DNA of 64,000 nucleotides from Microcaldota archaeon (GTDB lineage: Archaea; Micrarchaeota; Micrarchaeia; Micrarchaeales; CABMGC01), in contig JAJZZD010000006.1 of NCBI GenBank assembly GCA_021797745.1, forward strand, positions 1 to 64,000. Direction: 5' to 3'. Both the position numbers and the translations under genes were made by a program. Below, one piece after another: positions 55,696 through 64,000 of this stretch (position 1 is the stretch's first letter; each line of letters begins with the position of its first letter). The notes beneath the pieces are model-generated. The model did no database searches. It had not been told where the DNA came from and saw only the letters and a list, made by a program, of their open reading frames with translations.

Positions 55696-56916
55696 ATGAG
55701 TGCACTGTTCGCGTTCGACGCAATTACTGCTTACTGCGGCAGCTTTGCTTCACTCAACCCGAACGACTGGATCAGCATAAGCATTCTAGTTGTGCTGGCA
55801 AGCATAACAATAGCCGCGCTGCTCTATGCGCTAAGCGGAGTCTTCCCGACTGAAAGGAGGGAGAAGCTCAAGAGCATAGTGAAATACGAGATGGGCAGCG
55901 CTGTCATAAGCCTTGTAATAATTGCCGCGCTCATAATGATGACGAATTTCACGTGCAGCCTCGGCGGCCTCGTCTCAGAGTCCATTCCTGCGCTGAATAC
56001 CAGCAACAACAATTACGCAGGCATATACAGCTTCGACCTTAACTATGTCGGCACGCTGCTTTTCTCGAGCGGCACTCAAATAGTCGCCGACCTTTACACC
56101 ACTGCGCTGCAGCTTACTGCACAGAGCAACCTTCTCGACAGTGCCGTGATATCGGCGCAGCAGGTTCTTAACAGCTTGCCAGGAGGCGGGGTTGCTGAAT
56201 TCATCGGCGGGCTTCCCTTCCCTGAGATATCAAAGATATTCAGCATATTCAACGACATACTTTACGGCTGGGGCGACGCTTTCATTGTAGTAGGCAACGG
56301 AGTGCTTTTCATCGTTTTCTTCCTTCTTATAATATTCGAGTCCATATCGCTTACTGTGCTGGTGCCAGTCGCTTTGGCTATGCGCTCTCTTGCTTTCACC
56401 GGCCCGCGGCTGAGGAGCGCTTCGAACGCGTTCCTGGCCCTTGGAATCGGCATGTATTTCGTATTTCCCCTGACTATTGCGTCAAATTCATACATCGCCA
56501 ACTGCCTGAACCTTAATGCATTCGTGCCTTCGCTCTCCGGCGGGCCGCCGTCTTCTTCGCAGACAGTAGGCTGCATCGGCCTCAGCAAGGCAGAATACAA
56601 AGGCATATCACCTTATCTCCCTTCGATATCGATCCCTACATCAAGTCTGTTTGAGTCGGGCGGCAGCCTGGACTTCCTGACAAATTTCTGGTCTTCAGCC
56701 ACATTCGCCGGCAACATACCAGTAGTCGGAATAATATTCAACCTAGCAAACGCATACAACACAATCAATTCATACGCAAACACCATAGCTGCATATATGC
56801 TTCTGTCAGTGATCCTGATATCTCTTGATTTGGCAATAACAATAGGATTCTCAGTTGGCCTTGCGAGGGGATTGGATTCCCTTGCGGATATAATGGGCGG
56901 TGAAAAGTTCTGGTAG
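55696..56916 (+). CDS. VirB6/TrbL-like polytopic membrane protein, paralogue 2
   Basis: LLYALSGVFPTERREKLKSIVKYEMGSAVISL, LAMRSLAFTGPRLRSASNAFLALGIGMYFVFPLTI, C-terminal DSLADIMGGEKFW. Confidence 0.58.
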   Translation: MSALFAFDAITAYCGSFASLNPNDWISISILVVLASITIAALLYALSGVFPTERREKLKSIVKYEMGSAVISLVIIAALIMMTNFTCSLGGLVSESIPALNTSNNNYAGIYSFDLNYVGTLLFSSGTQIVADLYTTALQLTAQSNLLDSAVISAQQVLNSLPGGGVAEFIGGLPFPEISKIFSIFNDILYGWGDAFIVVGNGVLFIVFFLLIIFESISLTVLVPVALAMRSLAFTGPRLRSASNAFLALGIGMYFVFPLTIASNSYIANCLNLNAFVPSLSGGPPSSSQTVGCIGLSKAEYKGISPYLPSISIPTSSLFESGGSLDFLTNFWSSATFAGNIPVVGIIFNLANAYNTINSYANTIAAYMLLSVILISLDLAITIGFSVGLARGLDSLADIMGGEKFW

Positions 56917-56940
56917 AAATAAGCACAATGATATGATTAT

Positions 56941-59868
56941 ATGGCAAGCTCCAACGCAATAAAATTGTACTGCGCGCTGTTCGCGTTCATGCTTATTCTT
57001 AACTCTGCATACGCGCAGCCGCCTAACTACGCCACGTTCCAGTCATGGCTTCCAATAGTGTTCCTTGCGATGCTCGCCAGCGTCAGCATGATAAGTGTGC
57101 ATTATGCCGTTGGCTTCGTGTTCCAGAACAACAAAGTAAAGGAAACTGCAAGAAACGAACTGATGCGCGCTTTCGGGACTGGGATACTGATTGTGATAAT
57201 ATTATGGCTTCTGAATTTCGTAGGCTCTCTGCAGTTTTCAGTTTCGTCGATAAGCAACGTATGCTCGCAGCTAGGCTCATCGCAGCTTGACATAGTAAAT
57301 AGCCAGTACTCGTTGAGCGCAGGTGATCTCTTCGACTCGCCTACTTACACTATCTGCAACAACATAATCCAGCCAATAGCAACAGGCAACACAGGCGGCG
57401 ACATAACGCCGAACCTGGATTACGGCCTCGCGGCAAGCGAGGTCGTGGTCGCGAATCTTACAAGCCAGGCGGCATCCAGCCTTAACGGACTGTACCTCTA
57501 CGAGGGCTGGATTAATTTCCTGAACCAGATGTCTGACACTGTAACAGTGTGCGCCGGAGCTGAAGGCTGCATATATACTTACGCCGCTGCAACGTACTTT
57601 TCGCTGAGCACTCCTTATTTCGCAGGATACAGTGCCCTTGAACAGATCTCGCCTGGATTGATTACCGCATACACCCTGTCGTTTTACCTTTTCGTGCTGG
57701 AAATGGATTTCATCAACATATTCCTCTATTCGTGGCCTTATCTTTTGGCAGCAGGTCTTATACTCAGTTCGTTTTTCCTGACTAGGAGAATTGGCGGATT
57801 GCTGATAGCAATAGCAATAGTTGCGCTGATAGTATTTCCTTCGCTGTTCCTATTCGAATATTCTTCACTGAGCTCTGGCACGCCGCTGTCGCCGATCGGC
57901 GCAAGCAGCTCCGGAAACATTCTTACCAGCCCCGAATTCGCGCCTGTAAACGGCGGCCCTCCGTGTTCAGTGGTAAGCACCGCAACTTATGTGCTTAACA
58001 TACCTGTCCTGCCCCTTTACCAGTTGCCTGCCGGTGGTGTATGCCAGAGCGCTGGAATTAGCACGCCTTCAATATCGCCATTAAATCCAACAATAGATAG
58101 CGGGCAAGGCGTGTCTTTTTCGTCCACATGGTCGGGCGGCACGCCGCCATACACCGCTTCATTGTACTCTTCATCCACTTCAACATGCGATTCAGGCAGC
58201 TCGCTCGTGGCGCAGAAACAGGACATACCAGGCGGCGGCGTAGTGTTTGATGCCGTGTACCCAACTAGCAATCCAACATGGCTGTGCGTAGTCGTTACCG
58301 ACTCAGCAGGCAATTCTGCCGTATCTGCGGCAAGCGAGGTTGCTGTAAATACTAATTTAATGGCTGGAGAAATCACGTCAATTTCACAGTCTGTTAGCAT
58401 CGGCAAGTCAGTGACTCTTAACGCAAATCCGTCAGGCGGCGAGCAGCCTCTTCATATCGCGTGGTATCAAACGACGGACACCGCAACCTCGGCAGAGCAG
58501 TGCGGCACAGGCGCATGGACGCCGATATCGGGCGCGTCATCGTATACATATTCCGCGTCCCCGACCGAAAATACATGGTACTGCTATGTAGTGACAGATT
58601 CGGCATCAACACCAGAATCTGCGCAGTCAGCAAGCGATTTGATAACTATATCATCGCAATCCTCGTCTTCGTCTCTCACCGCTCCGCCGCCGACATATGT
58701 GAACCCGAGCACCAGCCAGGCGACCTTCGGCGAATCAGGTCAAATTTGCAATCAGCAACAGGGCAGCCCGTCGCCGGGAGGGAGCAGCCAGCCGTCAGGC
58801 GGCTCTACGTCAGGCCTTGTCAGCTTTAAGGTTTCATACTGTTATGCATTCACTGCCAATCCCTCCGGAGGTACGACGCCATACACTTATTCGTGGTACT
58901 ATTCACCAAATCCGGCTACTTCATCTACCTGCTCATCCGGCACTCCGGGAATAGGAAACAAATATTATTTTGCGCTTTCCGGGGCAGGCCAGCTTTCGCA
59001 ACCCGAGTATGTATGCTACTGCGTAACAGACAGCGAGACTCCGTCCGTACAAGCATGTTCCGCTTCTACCGGAGTAAATGTTAATGCTGCTTCATCTTCC
59101 TCCATTTTTCCGCTTAGCGTAAGCCTGACCGCAGATGCTGGCGGCACAACATACCAAAGCGCCTATCCTTATACTGTAATAACGCTAACCCCTGGCCAGA
59201 GCGTAACCTTTACTGCCACCGCCTCCGGAGGCAGCGCGCCATATTCTTATGCCTGGTATTCAGAGCCGCAGACGCAGACATGCACATCATACGGCTGCTC
59301 ATCATTATCGTACACGCAGGTCCAGGGCTATTCATCGCCAAGCGAAACGTTCACTCCTACTGCGCTCACTAAATACTATGTTTCGGTTTCAGACTCTTCG
59401 GGTGCGTCTGTGCAGTCGGCAGTTTTTTGGGCAGAAGGCAATTATGCTTCAGTTCCTCAGGCGCAGACGCAGGCCGCAGCCCCAGTTGCATACCAGTATG
59501 CGCTGAATTCCTACGGCATAAACGTGTTCGTATTTCCTAACACTACGCAGATAGCGAACTTCTACGGCTGCATGCCCAATGCCCTTAACGGCCAGACGCC
59601 GTTGCTGTGGCCCCAGGAGCTGGCAACCGCAACCGAGCTTCTTATTCCAATTATCGGAGTAGGGCTTGGCGCTGTGCTTGCCCCTTGCAGCAACGTTGCA
59701 AATGCCGTGAGCACGACAATAGCCTTCGCAGATGCATACGGAATAATGTCTCTGGCCGGCTTCGTTTTGCCGCTGATAAATCTCATGATTGCGGTTTCGG
59801 CTGTCAAGGGCCTGTCTGGGCTTATGGGAGGAGAAACCACGTTGGTGGGTCTTGAAAGGTTGATATGA
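56941..59868 (+). CDS. VirB6/TrbL-like polytopic membrane protein with about four inserted Ig/PKD-like repeats, paralogue 3
   Basis: VHYAVGFVFQNNKVKETARNELMRAFGTGI, LILSSFFLTRRIGGLLIAIAIVALIVFPSLFLF, Ig-like units (SGGTPPYTASLY, SGGEQPLHIAWY, SGGTTPYTYSWYY, SGGSAPYSYAWY), then C-terminal TMs and VKGLSGLMGGETTLVGLERLI. Confidence 0.65.
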   Translation: MASSNAIKLYCALFAFMLILNSAYAQPPNYATFQSWLPIVFLAMLASVSMISVHYAVGFVFQNNKVKETARNELMRAFGTGILIVIILWLLNFVGSLQFSVSSISNVCSQLGSSQLDIVNSQYSLSAGDLFDSPTYTICNNIIQPIATGNTGGDITPNLDYGLAASEVVVANLTSQAASSLNGLYLYEGWINFLNQMSDTVTVCAGAEGCIYTYAAATYFSLSTPYFAGYSALEQISPGLITAYTLSFYLFVLEMDFINIFLYSWPYLLAAGLILSSFFLTRRIGGLLIAIAIVALIVFPSLFLFEYSSLSSGTPLSPIGASSSGNILTSPEFAPVNGGPPCSVVSTATYVLNIPVLPLYQLPAGGVCQSAGISTPSISPLNPTIDSGQGVSFSSTWSGGTPPYTASLYSSSTSTCDSGSSLVAQKQDIPGGGVVFDAVYPTSNPTWLCVVVTDSAGNSAVSAASEVAVNTNLMAGEITSISQSVSIGKSVTLNANPSGGEQPLHIAWYQTTDTATSAEQCGTGAWTPISGASSYTYSASPTENTWYCYVVTDSASTPESAQSASDLITISSQSSSSSLTAPPPTYVNPSTSQATFGESGQICNQQQGSPSPGGSSQPSGGSTSGLVSFKVSYCYAFTANPSGGTTPYTYSWYYSPNPATSSTCSSGTPGIGNKYYFALSGAGQLSQPEYVCYCVTDSETPSVQACSASTGVNVNAASSSSIFPLSVSLTADAGGTTYQSAYPYTVITLTPGQSVTFTATASGGSAPYSYAWYSEPQTQTCTSYGCSSLSYTQVQGYSSPSETFTPTALTKYYVSVSDSSGASVQSAVFWAEGNYASVPQAQTQAAAPVAYQYALNSYGINVFVFPNTTQIANFYGCMPNALNGQTPLLWPQELATATELLIPIIGVGLGAVLAPCSNVANAVSTTIAFADAYGIMSLAGFVLPLINLMIAVSAVKGLSGLMGGETTLVGLERLI

Positions 59869-61085
59869 TGAGAGCCAGAATATTCATGCCTGTTGCCGCT
59901 GCCGCAGCCGCATTTCTGATTGCACTGTCAAACGCACAGGCACAGGGAGTTTGTGCAACGCTTTTCCCGCAAGGCAGCGCATCCAGCAGCATTTCAGCAT
60001 CATCATATTCAGGAATAATCAGCATAACCTTCCTGATAATAATCGCGGTTCTGGTTTCGCTCGGGATCGTATACGCACTAGGCATGACGTTCGGCATAGA
60101 CAGCTTCAAGCGTTTCGTAAAAAGGGAATACCTGGAGCAGTTCGTGAATCTTGTACTACTTGTGGCAATTGCCGGGGGCATGGCCTTTGCCGGCAATGCA
60201 ATCGCCGCAGTGTCAAACGTGGCTCTGGTTAGCCTGTCTCCGTCGGCCAGCCCTGCGTCAAACTCTTCGTTCTCCACATTTTCGCAGCTTTGCAGCACTT
60301 ATGGCAGCGTGGCTTCTTACCTTATGGCTGGCTACCTGTCGCTGCAGTTGCCTTTGCTGGTAACTAACCTCTTCAATCTCGCATCGATTTCGGTGAGCCC
60401 TGGCCCGTTCCTGACTATTACGCTCCAGCCTTTGCAGGGGTCATACATATTCATACAAACAATCAACACAGAGCTTGGGGTGTACGGCGCAATGGCAGGC
60501 CTGAGCCTTGCTGTGATGTTTCTTCTTTTCCTGATATACACTATCTTCCCGCTGTTCCTGTATCTTGGCGTGCTTTTCCGCTCAATACCTTTTACTAGGT
60601 CAATAGGAGGGTCGCTGATATCCCTTTTCATATGCTTTTACATAATATTTCCCGCAATACTTGCTCCAATAAATGTGGCAACTCCCTACTTGTTCCAGGA
60701 CCTGCAACAGGCAAACATCAATGTATGCTCGGCATTTAACAGCACTCCAGAGTTTTCCCAGTTCTGTAGCAGCAATCCTGACCAGAACATATCTGAATTT
60801 TCTTCCTCTGCAGCTTTGTCGTCCAGCAGCATTACCTCCCTTGTCAGTGACACTATTTTAGCGTCACGCAGCAATATCGGAACCCTGCTAGGCAGTTTCA
60901 TAACTCTGAACCCGACTCCGCTGATAGAATCTTTCGTGTCTGCCGTGTCTATTTGGATGCTCCAGATACTTGCGATAATATTGGCATTTTTCATATCGTT
61001 CGACCTGCTCGAATATCTAAGCACTCTGCTTGGCGCAGAATCGATGAGAGGCAGGTCTAAAGACCTGTTTAAGAAATTAATATGA
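59865..61085 (+). CDS. VirB6/TrbL-like polytopic membrane protein, paralogue 4
   Basis: GIVYALGMTFGIDSFKRFVKREYLEQFVNLVLLV, LGVLFRSIPFTRSIGGSLISLFICFYIIFPAIL, C-terminal EYLSTLLGAESMRGRSKDLFKKLI; 4-nt ATGA overlap with paralogue 3. Confidence 0.6.
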   Translation: MMRARIFMPVAAAAAAFLIALSNAQAQGVCATLFPQGSASSSISASSYSGIISITFLIIIAVLVSLGIVYALGMTFGIDSFKRFVKREYLEQFVNLVLLVAIAGGMAFAGNAIAAVSNVALVSLSPSASPASNSSFSTFSQLCSTYGSVASYLMAGYLSLQLPLLVTNLFNLASISVSPGPFLTITLQPLQGSYIFIQTINTELGVYGAMAGLSLAVMFLLFLIYTIFPLFLYLGVLFRSIPFTRSIGGSLISLFICFYIIFPAILAPINVATPYLFQDLQQANINVCSAFNSTPEFSQFCSSNPDQNISEFSSSAALSSSSITSLVSDTILASRSNIGTLLGSFITLNPTPLIESFVSAVSIWMLQILAIILAFFISFDLLEYLSTLLGAESMRGRSKDLFKKLI

Positions 61086-61163
61086 GAGTTAATATGAGAA
61101 TTAATATTGGAGTTAGTATGATGGAAGTTAGTATGAGAGTTAATTTGCAATTTAATATGAAAG
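61077..61163 (+). repeat. Seven imperfect 12-nt tandem repeats (TTAATATGAGAG)
   Basis: TTAATATGAGAG TTAATATGAGAA TTAATATTGGAG TTAGTATGATGGAAG TTAGTATGAGAG TTAATTTGCAAT TTAATATGAAAG. Confidence 0.92.
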
Positions 61164-61231
61164 GCAACACTGAATTATGTGCGAAATGCAAAATGACATT
61201 CATGACAGTTGAAATAAAAGACGTGATATAA
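61082..61231 (+). CDS. 49-aa micro-ORF encoded by the 12-nt repeats, translationally coupled at both ends
   Basis: Own translation: MRVNMRINIGVSMMEVSMRVNLQFNMKGNTELCAKCKMTFMTVEIKDVI*; ATGA overlap with upstream stop and TAATG overlap with the downstream start at 61231. Confidence 0.5.
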   Translation: MRVNMRINIGVSMMEVSMRVNLQFNMKGNTELCAKCKMTFMTVEIKDVI

Positions 61232-62277
61232 TGCTTATGATGCTGCTGCAAATAGCACTTGACCCGTTCGTGTCGTGGTTCCCTATAGCTGCGGTGGGAG
61301 CAATAGCGATAATTGCTATTTTTTCATTAATATACGCCCTGAGCCCATTTCTCGGAAACGCAGCTAACGTAAGAATATGGTCAAAGATAAAAATATTCGA
61401 GACAGTGCTTGCCCTTGCGCTTATGGCGATTTTCCTTATTTTCATAAACCTGTTCCAGAATGCGGCTGTGACACAGGCCTACACGTCTGCAGGATATGTC
61501 CCAAGTTCTTGTCAGGCATCCGCCGACCTGACCACGCTGGCAATATGCAACATAAATTATTTCTCGCAAACCGCAGCGAACTTGAACGGCCAGATGTTCT
61601 TGGCCGGGCTGCTGATTAGCTTTGCGCCTTCTCCAAGGCTTTCCACCTCGTCCATCATACAGACTCCTGTCTTCGAGGCGTCGACGATATTGAAGCCCGC
61701 GTCAACGGGTCCTGACGATGTGATAGGAATGGTCCTTGGCGTCACGTTCCCGTTTTACGTGCTCAGCAGGATTCAGGTATACCTTCTGTCTGCCTCGCTG
61801 ATCCTGTTTCCTATACTGATGATAATAGGAATGCTTTCCAGGATTTTCGTGATAACCCGGAGCTTCGGCGGTGCGATGATAGCGCTTGCTATGGGGCTTG
61901 GTCTCATATACCCTATGCTTGCCGCCCTGATGTATGGATTCATAGATGTGCAAGTGCAGGCGCTTAATTTCAGCGCTCTTACGCTCATATTTCCAATAGC
62001 CGCACTTTTGTCACCCGCTGCTTTCATGATCTTAGCGTCTATTCCTTCGGTTGGCCCCGCCGTAGCCCTTATTGGGGCTTCTGCAATATTTGCCGGTGGA
62101 GCTGCCGGGCTGTGGATCAGTTTAACACCTATCATAGTTTATGCCGGGAATGTGGCGCTCGGGCTGATATTCGTGCCGATGTTCGTGTTCCTGCTTGTTG
62201 ACATATTTGTGATTGACTTTTCAAAAACGCTGGGACAGCAGACTGACTTCATGTCCCTGCTGACAGGCATGATCTAG
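61231..62277 (+). CDS. VirB6/TrbL-like polytopic membrane protein, paralogue 5
   Basis: SLIYALSPFLGNAANVRIWSKIKIFETVLALAL, IGMLSRIFVITRSFGGAMIALAMGLGLIYPMLAALMY. Confidence 0.6.
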   Translation: MLMMLLQIALDPFVSWFPIAAVGAIAIIAIFSLIYALSPFLGNAANVRIWSKIKIFETVLALALMAIFLIFINLFQNAAVTQAYTSAGYVPSSCQASADLTTLAICNINYFSQTAANLNGQMFLAGLLISFAPSPRLSTSSIIQTPVFEASTILKPASTGPDDVIGMVLGVTFPFYVLSRIQVYLLSASLILFPILMIIGMLSRIFVITRSFGGAMIALAMGLGLIYPMLAALMYGFIDVQVQALNFSALTLIFPIAALLSPAAFMILASIPSVGPAVALIGASAIFAGGAAGLWISLTPIIVYAGNVALGLIFVPMFVFLLVDIFVIDFSKTLGQQTDFMSLLTGMI

Positions 62278-62348
62278 TAAATTAAAATATAAAAATAAAA
62301 TAAACAGAAAAATAAAAGATTTAAAAAATAAAACAAAACAAAATGTGA

Positions 62349-63527
62349 ATGCCAATGATAAATCAGCATAAATCAGTGTCGCCTCTGTCAAGGTCGCGCA
62401 AATTCTCCTTGATAATGTTGGCATCTCTTGCGATGCTCGTATCAGCGATGCTGCTTTCGCTTCCAGGAAGTACGGCTAACGCGCAGACGTCACAGTCGCC
62501 CGAAACACTGCAGAGCCCGTGTCAGAATGAGGCATATCTCAACAACTATCTTTCTGGAAACGTGCCCTGGTACTGCAACAACATAGACCAGCAGACTGCT
62601 GCTGTGTGGTCAAAATGGCTTCCTATTGCAGTAATTGCGCTTATGGCGTCATTCTCCATAGCCACATTGATACTGATTATGGGCCTGGTTTTCAGGAGCG
62701 AAAAACTTAGGAATTTCGGCATAGCTGAATTTTACGAGTCAACGGCCACCGCAATAATAGTGATACTGTTCCTGTCTATTACCGGAACACTTTTTGGCAC
62801 CTTGCCAAGCATAATTGTGGGCCCTTACAATCCTTACGAAACCGTGCTGTACAGCATGAATGCTGAAATGCTCAACGTAAGTTCGACAATAAACACGTAT
62901 ATCTCAGAAATCCAGGTTCCTGCAGAAGCTGCAGGCACTAAAACATCGTTGACAGGATGCGTAGCAGAGGTATGCACAGGCCTGAACATAACATCTGCTT
63001 TGGCTTCGGCGATTCTGAATATATATGGCGCAATAGTTGTGACTCCGCTGGAGACTGTGCTGCCTCTTCTGGTTGACGGGCTCCTGGCGCTGTCGATGCA
63101 ATTCTACATGATTTTGTTTTTCATGCAGGCTGCACTTCCGATTTTCCTTATCCCTGGAATAATATTCAGGGCATTCCTGCCTACTAGGAGCGTGGGCGGG
63201 ATGCTGATTGCGATAGCAATAGGCACGTATCTCATAATGCCCATCATGTACGCAATCGCGTTTTCATTCACTTCGCAAGGCGTCATATCAAACATGGGAA
63301 GCGCTCTCAACCTTGCCGATCAACCATCTGCGTCGCTTACAAGCACTGTGTACAACCTCGCTTCAGGGCTTCAGACGATACAGTCTGGCATGGGTACTTT
63401 CTGGTTGGGAATACTGTTTTATCCGGCGCTAATCCTGGCGCTTACGTATTCGATGATAAGGGAAATTGCAGGATTCATAGGGGGTTCTGCACATGTGAGC
63501 GGCAAGCTGAAAATGATAGCAAGCTGA
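62349..63527 (+). CDS. VirB6/TrbL-like polytopic membrane protein, paralogue 6
   Basis: LIMGLVFRSEKLRNFGIAEFYESTATAIIVI, PGIIFRAFLPTRSVGGMLIAIAIGTYLIMPIMYAI, C-terminal IAGFIGGSAHVSGKLKMIAS. Confidence 0.6.
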   Translation: MPMINQHKSVSPLSRSRKFSLIMLASLAMLVSAMLLSLPGSTANAQTSQSPETLQSPCQNEAYLNNYLSGNVPWYCNNIDQQTAAVWSKWLPIAVIALMASFSIATLILIMGLVFRSEKLRNFGIAEFYESTATAIIVILFLSITGTLFGTLPSIIVGPYNPYETVLYSMNAEMLNVSSTINTYISEIQVPAEAAGTKTSLTGCVAEVCTGLNITSALASAILNIYGAIVVTPLETVLPLLVDGLLALSMQFYMILFFMQAALPIFLIPGIIFRAFLPTRSVGGMLIAIAIGTYLIMPIMYAIAFSFTSQGVISNMGSALNLADQPSASLTSTVYNLASGLQTIQSGMGTFWLGILFYPALILALTYSMIREIAGFIGGSAHVSGKLKMIAS

Positions 63528-63640
63528 AACGATATGATATTAGACTATGAACTATTGTGACACAGTGCGCGGTATAAACAATTTTAAACCTCGTTTCGCA
63601 ATACATAAGTGTAATTAAATACAAATAAACCAGTGATATT

Positions 63641-64000
63641 TTGGCCAGCTCCCCAAGAACGCTTTTCGCAATTCTGATCGTAGCTGCACTGCTGCTTGTA
63701 CTTATTCTTTATGTGCTTCCCCTACCTGGCTTCGTAAAAGGAATAATGGCAATTATATCAATAGCAATTGCAGTGCTTGGCTTTACCACAAAATACTATT
63801 CCTATATTTTCATACCTGCCCTTAAGATGAAAAACAGGACAATAGTGCTTAACGAGAACGAGGTTTTCGTGATGTCGCCTGCGCAGAATTCCATAGTGGT
63901 CAGAAAGGGGGAGGACGTTTACGCCAGCGCATTCGTCAGAATACCCGTCTATAGGTCGGCAACGGAGATGAATGAACAGGAGCGCATTGAATTCTCGAAG
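63641..64000 (+). CDS. Partial ORF with two N-terminal TMs and start of a soluble domain (PrgI/VirB4-adjacent type possible); runs off the window
   Basis: TTG start: (M)ASSPRTLFAILIVAALLLVLILYVLPLPGFVKGIMAIISIAIAVLGFTTKYYSYIFIPALKMKNRTIVLNENEVFVMSPAQNSIVVRKGEDVYASAFVRIPVYRSATEMNEQERIEFSK... Confidence 0.65.
   Translation, partial: MASSPRTLFAILIVAALLLVLILYVLPLPGFVKGIMAIISIAIAVLGFTTKYYSYIFIPALKMKNRTIVLNENEVFVMSPAQNSIVVRKGEDVYASAFVRIPVYRSATEMNEQERIEFSK

Noticed and set aside
61069-61251. 60-aa hydrophobic minus-strand ORF (KLTLILTSIILTPILILILTLILIS)
   Set aside because: Simple antisense reading of the 12-nt repeat; the plus-strand frame has coupled start/stop signals and is the better candidate

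Overview
The window is a dense archaeal chromosome segment, probably DPANN and Micrarchaeota-like (inference from gene content). It carries archaeal information-processing genes: AlaRS, aIF2-beta, aIF1A, aIF2-gamma, RIO1, eS8, eS6, eL21, RpoF, DUF655, Dim1/KsgA, pelota, Cdc48, an XPF-type nuclease and an Exo5-like nuclease. It also has one tRNA-Ser(GCT), one SRP (7S) RNA on the minus strand, a mevalonate-pathway cluster (MVK, MVD and two tandem PMK-like genes), a type IV pilus operon with several class III-signal pilin-like proteins, an msrB/msrA pair, a PadR/ABC-exporter module, and a very large exoprotein (1882 aa). The observations I would follow up first are: (1) a right-hand block (about 51.1-64.0 kb) with a VirB2/TrbC-like two-TM pilin candidate and six consecutive paralogous polytopic membrane proteins sharing an 'R-x-x-x-TR-x-x-GG-x-L-hydrophobic-P' signature (VirB6/TrbL/CedA-like by inference), one with about four Ig/PKD-like repeats inserted, running into a two-TM ORF at the window edge: a candidate archaeal conjugation/DNA-transfer/contact system; (2) a TATA-binding protein gene encoding only one of the two canonical TBP repeats (about 104 aa); (3) a fossil tandem duplication of PMK plus the 5' end of the aIF2-beta gene, whose relic now supplies the antisense C-terminus of a CYTH protein; (4) unannotated micro-ORFs, including a 49-aa ORF built from 12-nt repeats and start/stop-coupled on both sides, and a 35-aa ORF with 24 acidic residues. 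No CRISPR array, rRNA operon or transposase was recognised. All family assignments come from reading motifs by eye, with no database search.
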